NCBI GenBank assembly: GCA_034435675.1
Contig: DAOTWP010000217.1
Location: 1 to 15,987 of the forward strand
Reading direction: 5' to 3'
From: DAOTWP01 sp034435675
Lineage (GTDB): Bacteria; Chloroflexota; Anaerolineae; Aggregatilineales; Phototrophicaceae
DNA: 15,987 nucleotides
Shown here: piece after piece, positions 7,204-12,731 of the stretch
Numbering within the stretch: position 1 is the first letter of the stretch
How the letters are laid out: each line of letters starts with the position of its first letter
Program-made: the position numbers and the translations under genes
Notes under the pieces: generated by a model
The model's input: the letters and a program-made list of their open reading frames with translations, nothing else
What the model was told of the DNA's origin: nothing
Database searches by the model: none

Positions 7204-7280
7204 GGAAAACAATCCCGCGAGATTTCTGTGGTTGTACTAAAAACAGTGCCTGCAACCCGGACAGGCAGTACGGTTAACTG

Positions 7281-7313
7281 AGGGCGACCACACAAGGTCG
7301 CCCTTGTGTTTTC
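7281..7313 (+). terminator. Intrinsic terminator between convergent genes
   Basis: A perfect 8-bp stem GGGCGACC (7282-7289) / GGTCGCCC (7296-7303) with a 6-nt loop, followed by TTGTGTTTTC on the plus strand. It serves the BI-1 transcript and directly abuts the stop of the minus-strand gene, for which it lacks a T-run. Confidence 0.75.
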
Positions 7314-7647
7314 ACTGCTCCAGCATTCGCACAAAGCCGAAGTCTACATAATAGCAGCGTTCACCGTTGTGCTCTGCTTCCCCGTGTTCCTTAAAGATGA
7401 ACACCTGCTTGTCCAGACGCTTCAGATGCTTCTTGAGTGTGTTCCACTGCGATTTTGTCGGCGCGCTGCTGCCCGGTTGCAGCACAAAGTACGCCGGGGA
7501 AAACAGCGCCCGGAAATGCCCGTCGTCATAGGCAATCAGGTGGCGAAACTGCGTCGCCTCGTTCACGGCAGGGTTGGTCAGCGCGGCGGCGGCGAATTTT
7601 TCGGTGTGACTTGCGTCACGGCGGATAAAGCGTGGTAGCTCGTGCAT
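7312..7647 (-). CDS. Small conserved-looking protein of unknown function
   Basis: A 111-aa soluble protein (MHELPRFIRRDASHTEKF to GFVRMLEQ). It is rich in Phe, His and Lys, with a basic segment SQWNTLKKHLKRLDKQVFIF (85-104 approximately) and a following KEHGE. No signal peptide, membrane segment or known motif is seen, and I do not recognise the family. GC-rich wobble positions and a plausible GAGAGG site about 12 nt upstream support it as real. A TATAAT hexamer reading leftward (7704 to 7699) lies about 50 bp upstream of the start, though its -35 is poor. It could be a small DNA- or RNA-binding protein given its charge, but that is speculation. Confidence 0.6.
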   Translation of the reverse strand: MHELPRFIRRDASHTEKFAAAALTNPAVNEATQFRHLIAYDDGHFRALFSPAYFVLQPGSSAPTKSQWNTLKKHLKRLDKQVFIFKEHGEAEHNGERCYYVDFGFVRMLEQ

Positions 7648-7672
7648 GGGTTTAGTGTGCCTCTCGGTGTTG

Positions 7673-7704
7673 TTGCAACGAATAACGTAATGGGGCGTAT
7701 TATA
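7673..7704 (+). promoter_or_regulatory. Possible overlapping divergent promoter elements
   Basis: The sequence TATTATA (7698-7704) gives a -10 hexamer on both strands: TATAAT on minus for the 111-aa gene and TATTAT on plus for the PH-domain gene, the latter with TTGCAA 19 bp upstream (7673-7678). Both -35 matches are weak. Confidence 0.3.
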
Positions 7705-7799
7705 CAGATAGAGGGCATGTGTCTATGCCTGCCTTTCAGCTACGCGCAGGCACAAAGCCACACGCCGTGTTTATGCGTTTGCGCGCCGAGGAGGTAATG

Positions 7800-8504
7800 A
7801 TGAAAAAGCAGACCATCCCCGCAGAGATTTACCAGCGCGTTGAACCGGAACTGCTGGCAGGCGAAACCCTGCTGTGGGTCGGCACGCCGCGCGCCGGACA
7901 CCTGCCGCAGTCAACCAGAGCGGCGGCACGGGCAGCGGTGCTATCAGGGCTTGTAGCGGTGCTGCTCGGTATTGGGCTGCTGGTGCTGCTGCGCAGTGGC
8001 AGACTGGTGCTGGTCTCATCGCCGATTGTGATCCTGATCCTCATTTTCCTGCTGATTATGGCGCTGGCGGTCAGCAAATATTATCGCCCGGCACTCAGAA
8101 ACCTGCTGGGTGGCGGCAGCACCACCTATGCGATCACGGACCGGCGGGTGCTGATGCTGGCAGGCAGGTCGGTGCAGTCCTATGCCGCCAGCGATATCGA
8201 CTTCATCGAACGCCGCATGAACCGGGATGGTACAGGCGATATTCTGTTCAAGCGCGAGTCCCGGCGCGAGACTGTCTACAGCGGCGTGTTCAGCGAACAG
8301 GATGTTGTGGTGCCGGTAGGCTTGTTCGGCGTGGACAACCCGCGCGAGGTCGAAGCGCTGATGCTCGAAGTCTTCCGTCCCGGCGCATCGGTCTATGCTG
8401 CTGACGAGAAACCCAAACACGACGACTGGGTTTATGAAGACGAGCTTGAGACTGTGCCTGACGCCGATGCTGATCGGGCTGACAGGCAGCACACAGCGCG
8501 CTGA
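7800..8504 (+). CDS. Membrane-anchored PH-like (DUF304/bPH-type) domain protein
   Basis: 234 aa from ATG 7800. The ATG at 7797 also fits, but AGGAGG (7789-7794) is spaced better for 7800; the open frame reaches back to 7719 without a better site. The N-terminal region has ELLAGETLLWVGTPRAG (17-33), the usual lead-in of bacterial PH-like membrane proteins, then two membrane helices (about 44-66 and 74-93). The C-terminal cytosolic domain has TTYAITDRRVLMLAGRSVQSY (about 108-128), the hallmark 'YxITxxRv' strand of this family, and an acidic tail. The biochemical role of such domains is generally unknown. It converges with the ABC permease gene with only 18 bp between stops and no visible terminator. 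Confidence 0.82.
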   Translation: MKKQTIPAEIYQRVEPELLAGETLLWVGTPRAGHLPQSTRAAARAAVLSGLVAVLLGIGLLVLLRSGRLVLVSSPIVILILIFLLIMALAVSKYYRPALRNLLGGGSTTYAITDRRVLMLAGRSVQSYAASDIDFIERRMNRDGTGDILFKRESRRETVYSGVFSEQDVVVPVGLFGVDNPREVEALMLEVFRPGASVYAADEKPKHDDWVYEDELETVPDADADRADRQHTAR

Positions 8505-8522
8505 ATGCCTGCTCGGTTGGAC

Positions 8523-9401
8523 TCAGCGCCGCCGCCGGGGCAGATGCACCAGCGCGAATGTCAGCGCAAAAACAGCCGTCATCACCAGCACAATCGCCGC
8601 GCCTGCCGGAACATCCAGATAGTAGGAGACATACGCCCCGGTGATGCCGCTGACGATGCCGATTAGTGCAGATACCAGCATCATCACATGCAGCCGTTTG
8701 ACCAGAAGCTGCGCGGTGGCAGCAGGCGCAACCAGCAGCGCCAGCATCAGCGCGACACCCACGGCTTGCAGGCTGGCAACAATTGCCACGGCGACCAGCA
8801 CCAGCAGCAGCATGCGCAGCGCTTCGGCGGGCAGTTTCAGCGTGCGCGCCAGACCGGGGTCAAAGCTGATGACCAGCAGTTCTTTGTAGAACAGCACCAC
8901 GACCAGCAGGATGCCCGCGCCGAATAACGCCATTGTTTGCAGGTCGCTTTCGGCAATGCCCAGAATGCTGCCGAACAGGATATGCGCCAGATCCACACTG
9001 TAGCTGCCCTGTGTGCTGATGATCGCCACACCGAGCGCGAACATGGCGACAAAGACAATGCCGATGGCGGTGTCTTCTTTCAGGCGTTCGTTGCGCGTCA
9101 GCCAGCCGATGCCCAGCGCGGACAGCAGCGCCGCCACCAGCCCGCCTACAAACAGATTCGCGCCGATTGCACCACCGCTGGCGACATAGGACAGCGCCAC
9201 GCCGGGGAGAATCGTGTGTGCCAGCGCGTCGCCGTAGAATGCCATGCCGCGCACAACGATATAGCAGCCGATTACGCCGCTGATGCCGCCGATCAGCACT
9301 ACTGCCAGCATTGCCCGCTGCATGAACAGGAACGACAGCGGCGTGCCGAGAAAGGACTCTGGTCCGCCGACCAGGGGAATGATGATGTCGAAAATATTCA
9401 T
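8523..9401 (-). CDS. Metal (Mn/Zn/Fe) ABC transporter permease, ABC-3 family
   Basis: A 292-aa integral inner-membrane protein with about eight to nine helices. It forms the channel of a manganese/zinc/iron importer of the ZnuB/MntB/SitC type. Typical features are VVRGMAFYGDALAHTILPGV (49-68), a cytosolic segment WLTRNERLKEDTAIGIVF, and LQAVGVALMLALLVAPAATA, the conserved late loop and helix of the family. The start has only a weak AAGG site about 13 nt upstream. It follows the ATPase gene on the same strand after 202 bp, an unusually long gap that holds a palindrome. No substrate-binding protein gene lies in the window. Metal specificity cannot be read directly. Confidence 0.92.
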   Translation of the reverse strand: MNIFDIIIPLVGGPESFLGTPLSFLFMQRAMLAVVLIGGISGVIGCYIVVRGMAFYGDALAHTILPGVALSYVASGGAIGANLFVGGLVAALLSALGIGWLTRNERLKEDTAIGIVFVAMFALGVAIISTQGSYSVDLAHILFGSILGIAESDLQTMALFGAGILLVVVLFYKELLVISFDPGLARTLKLPAEALRMLLLVLVAVAIVASLQAVGVALMLALLVAPAATAQLLVKRLHVMMLVSALIGIVSGITGAYVSYYLDVPAGAAIVLVMTAVFALTFALVHLPRRRR

Positions 9402-9444
9402 CCGCAGATCTGCCTTAGTGCAAAATCAGACTCATGAGATTGAG

Positions 9445-9472
9445 GTATGGGCGAAGCATGTTTCGCCCGTAC
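9445..9472. repeat. 28-bp palindrome with GAAGCATG core inside the ABC operon gap
   Basis: GTATGGGCGAA (9445-9455) pairs with TTCGCCCGTAC (9462-9472) across a GCATGT centre, with one G-U. It shares the GAAGCATG core and G-run arms with the palindrome at 418-439. In the transcript it would form a stable hairpin between the ATPase and permease cistrons. Confidence 0.65.
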
Positions 9473-9603
9473 ATTCATGCTGCCCCGTCTGAACCTGCAT
9501 CAGGTTGCCGGGTTTTCCGGGTTGGTCGTTTGGTGGCGGTGTCTGTGCGCGTTATAAGGGCGCAATTGTTCCCTGATCTGCCGTCCCCCGCGCACGATGA
9601 CAC

Positions 9604-10419
9604 TCAGCCGTGTTCGTCGGCAAACACGGTGAGGCTGTGCCCGTTCTCGAAAATCTGAATCGCGCCGCCGTAGGCTGCGCGCAGCACCTGCGGTGTCAGC
9701 ACTTCGCGGGGTGTGCCATATGCCAGCACCCGCTGTTTGAGCAGCAGCAGCTTGTCGAAGCTGCGTGACGCTGCGCCCAGGTCGTGTGTCGCCAGGATGA
9801 CGGTCACACGCTGGTCGCGCAGGGTGTCCAGCACCGCCATGATTTCCTGTTCGGCACTGGCGTCTACACCGCTGAACGGTTCGTCCAGCAGCAGCACATC
9901 GGTTTCCTGTGCCAGCGCGCGCGCGATGAATACGCGCCGCTTCTGCCCGCCGCTGAGCTGTCCGATCTGGCGATTGCGCAGTTCCAGCATGCCCACCTGC
10001 GCCAGCATTTGCTCGACGATTTCGCGGTCTTTGTGCCCGGCGCGCCGCACCCAGCCAATTTTGCGCGTGCGTGCCATCAGCACCACATCCCACACGCTCA
10101 CGGGGAACTGCCAGTCAATTTCGTTCTGCTGCGGCACATAGCCGACCATATTATGACTTGCGCGGCAGCTTTCGCCATGAATTGAGATTTCGCCGCGTGT
10201 GTGCGGAATCAAGCCGACAATCGCCTTGAACAGCGTGCTTTTGCCCGCGCCGTTTGGTCCAATTACGGCAACCCGTTCGCCGGGCAGCACATCGAACGTT
10301 GCGCCGTTCAGCGCGTGTCGCTCACCAGGATACCCGGCGGCAAGGTCGCGCACGACCAGCGCGGGGCAGGATTCCGCCTCAGTCGTGGGGGTATAGCTGA
10401 GTAGCTTGGATGCTGCCAT
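9604..10419 (-). CDS. Metal (Mn/Zn/Fe) ABC transporter ATP-binding protein
   Basis: The 271-aa cytosolic ATPase energises the permease encoded downstream. Walker A is GPNGAGKS (54-61). The Q-loop region reads VPQQNEIDWQFPVSVWDVV (95-113), and the 'DWxFPVxVxDVV' form is typical of manganese-type family members. The signature is LSGGQ (155-159), Walker B is VLLLDEP (175-181) and the switch histidine is H212 in ATHD. About 20 extra residues precede the first strand. The start ATG has a GAGGCG site. A 10-bp inverted repeat and a TATGAT hexamer lie just upstream and may mark the operon promoter and operator. The substrate-binding component is missing from the locus. Confidence 0.93.
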   Translation of the reverse strand: MAASKLLSYTPTTEAESCPALVVRDLAAGYPGERHALNGATFDVLPGERVAVIGPNGAGKSTLFKAIVGLIPHTRGEISIHGESCRASHNMVGYVPQQNEIDWQFPVSVWDVVLMARTRKIGWVRRAGHKDREIVEQMLAQVGMLELRNRQIGQLSGGQKRRVFIARALAQETDVLLLDEPFSGVDASAEQEIMAVLDTLRDQRVTVILATHDLGAASRSFDKLLLLKQRVLAYGTPREVLTPQVLRAAYGGAIQIFENGHSLTVFADEHG

Positions 10420-10447
10420 TACAGAGCGCCTCTAGCTTGCGAACATT

Positions 10448-10496
10448 CTGCCTGTGCATTTGCGCCTTTCGGACGCGCACAGGCAGTCTAATCATA
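10448..10496 (-). promoter_or_regulatory. Candidate promoter with 10-bp inverted repeat upstream of the metal ABC operon
   Basis: CTGCCTGTGC (10448-10457) and GCACAGGCAG (10477-10486) are perfect complements, with a further GCG/CGC pair inside. A -10-like TATGAT reads leftward at 10496-10491, but no good -35 is seen. The repeat would therefore span roughly +1 to +37, as a leader hairpin or an operator. It is not AT-rich like a Fur or Zur box. It also lies 55 bp beyond the aminopeptidase stop and could mark that gene's 3' end, though no T-run follows. Confidence 0.4.
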
Positions 10497-10540
10497 CCTG
10501 AAACAGTGTCTCAATATGAGGGTTGGTTTATGGGTTGTGC

Positions 10541-11647
10541 TTAGCTGACCAGGAATTCCCCCGCACGGTAGAACAGTTCACCGTCGGCGTAAAGTTCGCC
10601 GCCGCCGCGCATATCATGCACAATGTCCCAGTGAATTTTACTCAGATTCTTGCCCTCGGCAGGTGCGGCGCTGCTGCCCAGTGCCATGTGAATTGTGCCG
10701 CCAACTTTTTCGTCCATCAGCACCCAGCCGACCACCTTTTGCACAAAACGGTTAGTGCCGATAGCGAATTCGCCCAGCCGCCGCGCACCGGCATCGGTAT
10801 CCAATTGAGCCAACAGGTAGTCTTCGTTTTCGTGTGCGCTGGCTTCCACTACCACGCCATCTTTAAAGACCAGCCGCGCCCCGACGACGCGCTTGCTCTG
10901 GCGGTAGGCGGGCGTGTTGAATTCGACCACGCCGTTGACGCTTTCTTCCAGCGGGCAGGTAAGGATTTCGCCGTCCGGCAGATTGCCCACGCCGTGCGCA
11001 CTGTACCAGTTGCGCCCTTCACAGCGGAATGAGAGGTCAATGCCCGGTCCGCGCACGGTGATTTCTTTTCTGGTCATCAGCCAGTCGGTAATGCGGGTCT
11101 GCCGTTCGCCCATCTCGATCCAGAACTGCGCGGGATCGTCCATGTGCAGCGCGTATGCCTGGAACATATACTGCTGGAAAGTGTAGTAGCTCATTTCTGC
11201 CTGCTGGGCGCGGGCAAGTGTTGGATACGCACAGTGGTTCCAGCGCAGGCTGGCATCTCCCAGACGGCGAAAGAAAATGTTCTGGATGTGGCTGTAGGTT
11301 TCTGCGGCTCTCGTCAGCCGGGCGGCAGGCACCGACGCCAGCGGGCTGACATGCAACGGCGCGTCGATGTTGTAGAGAATGTCTGCCTGTTCATAGATTG
11401 CAACACTAAGCGGATTGAGAAAGTCGATCTGTGCGTCTGTGGCGTGGGTCAGAAAGTGTTCATCCCACAATGGCAGTTGGACTGCTGTGTGTGGAATGCC
11501 ACCCCGCGCCAGCACGGCGGCTGAGAGTGCGGTGATCATCGGCAGCGCTTCGGTGGTTGTTTGGATCACCACAAAGTCGCCGGGCTGCACCGGCACTGTA
11601 TGGCTGGTGAGCAGCGCTGCTAATCTGGGCGCAAAATCGTGTATCAT
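10541..11647 (-). CDS. Aminopeptidase, M29 family (AmpS/aminopeptidase T type)
   Basis: A 368-aa cytosolic metallo-aminopeptidase that removes N-terminal residues from peptides, usually as a dimer with two metal ions. Family landmarks are all in the C-terminal half: NLPDGEI (222-228, E227), GEFAIGTN (292-299, E293), DEKVGGTIHMALG (312-324, H320) and SKIHWDIVHDMR (336-347, H339 and D341). These match the acidic and histidine ligands known for the family, so an active enzyme is expected. The length is at the short end of the usual 360-410 residues. AGGAGA at 7-nt spacing fixes the start. It is divergently transcribed from the YgjP-like gene with a 48-bp gap. Confidence 0.93.
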   Translation of the reverse strand: MIHDFAPRLAALLTSHTVPVQPGDFVVIQTTTEALPMITALSAAVLARGGIPHTAVQLPLWDEHFLTHATDAQIDFLNPLSVAIYEQADILYNIDAPLHVSPLASVPAARLTRAAETYSHIQNIFFRRLGDASLRWNHCAYPTLARAQQAEMSYYTFQQYMFQAYALHMDDPAQFWIEMGERQTRITDWLMTRKEITVRGPGIDLSFRCEGRNWYSAHGVGNLPDGEILTCPLEESVNGVVEFNTPAYRQSKRVVGARLVFKDGVVVEASAHENEDYLLAQLDTDAGARRLGEFAIGTNRFVQKVVGWVLMDEKVGGTIHMALGSSAAPAEGKNLSKIHWDIVHDMRGGGELYADGELFYRAGEFLVS

Positions 11648-11679
11648 GAGAGTCTCCTGTTGCTATTGTTGGCTTGCGT

Positions 11680-11696
11680 TTGAAAAACTTTTTCAA
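11680..11696. promoter_or_regulatory. 17-bp palindrome touching a start codon between divergent peptidase genes
   Basis: TTGAAAAACTTTTTCAA is a perfect inverted repeat (8-bp arms around a central C). Its last base is the A of the ATG at 11696, so a bound protein would block the YgjP-like gene start, and it also lies about 33-49 bp upstream of the aminopeptidase start. AT-rich symmetry is typical of small-repressor operators, but the binder is unknown. Confidence 0.4.
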
Positions 11697-12181
11697 TGGA
11701 CTCTCAGATTAGCATCAAACGTCAGAATCGCAAATCACTGCTGATGCGTGTGACGCTGCACGATGGCATTGTGGTTTTTATTCCCAACTGGATGAAGCCA
11801 ACAGATCGCCGGGTCAGGCAGTTCATTGCCGATGGGCTGCGCAAGTTTGAGGGGCGCACCCTGCCGGAGCGCGTGCAGCACAGCACAAAGGCGGATATTC
11901 TGCGCATGGTCGAGGAGTGGGCGCTGCGGGTGGGCGTGCAGCCCGCACGGGTGCAGATGCGCAAAATGTATTCGCGCTGGGGGTCATGTTCCAGCCGCGA
12001 TACCGTCACGCTGAATACAGCGCTGTACTTTCTGCCGCCAGCGCTGGCGGAGTATGTCGTCTGTCATGAGCTGGTGCATCTGCGGGTCTTTAATCATGGA
12101 CCGGAGTTCAAGGCGGAGATGACGCGCCACATGCCTGACTGGCGCGAACGTGAGCGCGCGCTGAAGGCGATTTTTCTCTAA
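11696..12181 (+). CDS. YgjP/SprT-like zinc metallopeptidase (DUF45 family)
   Basis: A 161-aa protein with the zincin motif HELVH (124-128) and third ligand H134 in NHGPEF, plus the family hallmark YSRWGSCSS (92-100). The N-terminus IKRQNRKSLLMRV followed by VVFIP matches the usual beta-strand entry of YgjP-type proteins, so the short length (relatives are often 220-240 aa) reflects a compact version, not truncation. An in-frame TGA lies five codons before ATG 11696, ruling out a longer form. No Shine-Dalgarno sequence is seen; translation may be leaderless or weak. The substrate is unknown for this family. The gene is divergent from the aminopeptidase and shares the palindromic region with it. 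Confidence 0.88.
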   Translation: MDSQISIKRQNRKSLLMRVTLHDGIVVFIPNWMKPTDRRVRQFIADGLRKFEGRTLPERVQHSTKADILRMVEEWALRVGVQPARVQMRKMYSRWGSCSSRDTVTLNTALYFLPPALAEYVVCHELVHLRVFNHGPEFKAEMTRHMPDWRERERALKAIFL

Positions 12182-12260
12182 CCAGCTTCGAACTTGCGCT
12201 AGAATGGATGTTCTGGTAAACTGAAGATGTTACAGGACTCAAACAGATAAGAGAAAAGTG

Positions 12261-12289
12261 TTGCCAAAATCGCTTTTATTGTGTATGAT
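12261..12289 (+). promoter_or_regulatory. Near-consensus plus-strand promoter in gene-free DNA
   Basis: TTGCCA (12261-12266), a 17-bp spacer and TATGAT (12284-12289). The predicted start is near 12296. No protein gene begins within 400 bp downstream; instead hairpins and a terminator follow. Confidence 0.6.
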
Positions 12290-12295
12290 TTTGGA

Positions 12296-12395
12296 TGTTG
12301 TACCTGTAATAAAAGCAAAAGCGGACTTACCGGTTTGCCACCTGTCCGCATTAGTCCATCCACACTCTCCCTGTAAGGAGAGGGACTTTTTATTT
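12296..12395 (+). ncRNA. Candidate ~100-nt small RNA (plus strand)
   Basis: Predicted from a promoter (12261-12289), a central hairpin GCGGAC/GTCCGC (12321-12326 with 12344-12349) whose loop contains an inner GGT/ACC pair, and an intrinsic terminator ending in TTTTTATTT. It has no start codon with a credible ribosome site. It matches no family I know (6S, SRP, tmRNA and RNase P hallmarks are absent). The whole length overlaps a predicted antisense transcript. Confidence 0.45.
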
Positions 12396-12399
12396 GCTT
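12311..12399 (-). ncRNA. Candidate antisense small RNA (minus strand)
   Basis: A leftward promoter (12406-12434) would start a transcript near 12399. It would fold into the complementary CTCTCC/GGAGAG hairpin and then the GCGGAC/GTCCGC hairpin, which on this strand is followed at once by TTTTGCTTTT, a good terminator ending near 12311. The RNA would be almost exactly complementary to the plus-strand candidate. One of the two may be real without the other. Confidence 0.4.
12353..12395 (+). terminator. Intrinsic terminator of the plus-strand small RNA
   Basis: CTCTCC (12365-12370) pairs with GGAGAG (12377-12382) around CTGTAA. The outer AGTCC (12353-12357) pairs with GGACT (12383-12387) across a 7-nt bulge, and TTTTTATTT follows. 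It could also serve readthrough from the metallopeptidase gene. Confidence 0.7.
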
Positions 12400-12405
12400 G
12401 ATTAC

Positions 12406-12434
12406 AGTATAGCAGCAGTTTACGTTTCTGTCAC
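12406..12434 (-). promoter_or_regulatory. Near-consensus minus-strand promoter facing the plus-strand one
   Basis: Read leftward: GTGACA (12434-12429), a 17-bp spacer, TATACT (12411-12406). The -35 hexamer and spacer are the same as in the BI-1 promoter at 6340. Confidence 0.6.
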
Positions 12435-12481
12435 CCCTCAATTTCAGATTTGTGGTTAAGGTTTCTTGAAATGTCGGGGGT

Positions 12482-12499
12482 TCGCCTTAAATCAGGCGA
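12482..12499. repeat. Perfect 6-bp hairpin upstream of the Prim-Pol gene
   Basis: TCGCCT (12482-12487) and AGGCGA (12494-12499) pair around TAAATC. It is the first of three inverted repeats packed within 180 bp. Confidence 0.5.
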
Positions 12500-12500
12500 G

Positions 12501-12601
12501 AAAGCTGTGAAAACGTGGAGCAAGGTTGGTGTATTCAAATCAAAAACCCGCAGTAGTTGTTGGTGTTCTGCGGGCTTTTGAATGCTACCACTCACAGCTT
12601 T
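12501..12601. repeat. 101-bp nested inverted repeat upstream of the Prim-Pol gene
   Basis: Four arm pairs nest in order: AAAGCTGTGA/TCACAGCTTT (12501-12510, 12592-12601), GTGG/CCAC (12515-12518, 12588-12591), ATTCAAA/TTTGAAT (12533-12539, 12577-12583) and CCCGCAG/CTGCGGG (12547-12553, 12568-12574). The left side has extra unpaired bases, as in a structured RNA or a cruciform. The innermost stem has T-rich flanks on both strands and could act as a bidirectional terminator, but that does not explain the outer arms. Confidence 0.65.
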
Positions 12602-12643
12602 GATGAGCAGTAATCTGTTTGTTGTGCAGGTTCGGCAAAACCT

Positions 12644-12657
12644 CCACAACGTTGTGG
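12644..12657. repeat. Perfect 14-bp palindrome upstream of the Prim-Pol gene
   Basis: CCACAACGTTGTGG is exactly self-complementary and lies 74 bp before the Prim-Pol start codon. It could be an operator or a replication-protein site. Confidence 0.45.
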
Positions 12658-12731
12658 GCGAAGTGGCTGTCTAGACCACCGCGCATCCACCTTACTTCAC
12701 TCAATATTCAGTTTAGTGGAAGTTTGCGCAG

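Noticed and set aside
12199..12441. 80-codon minus-strand frame over the small-RNA region
   Set aside because: Its start lies at or before the -35 box of the predicted minus promoter, it has no ribosome site, and it reads through both hairpins.
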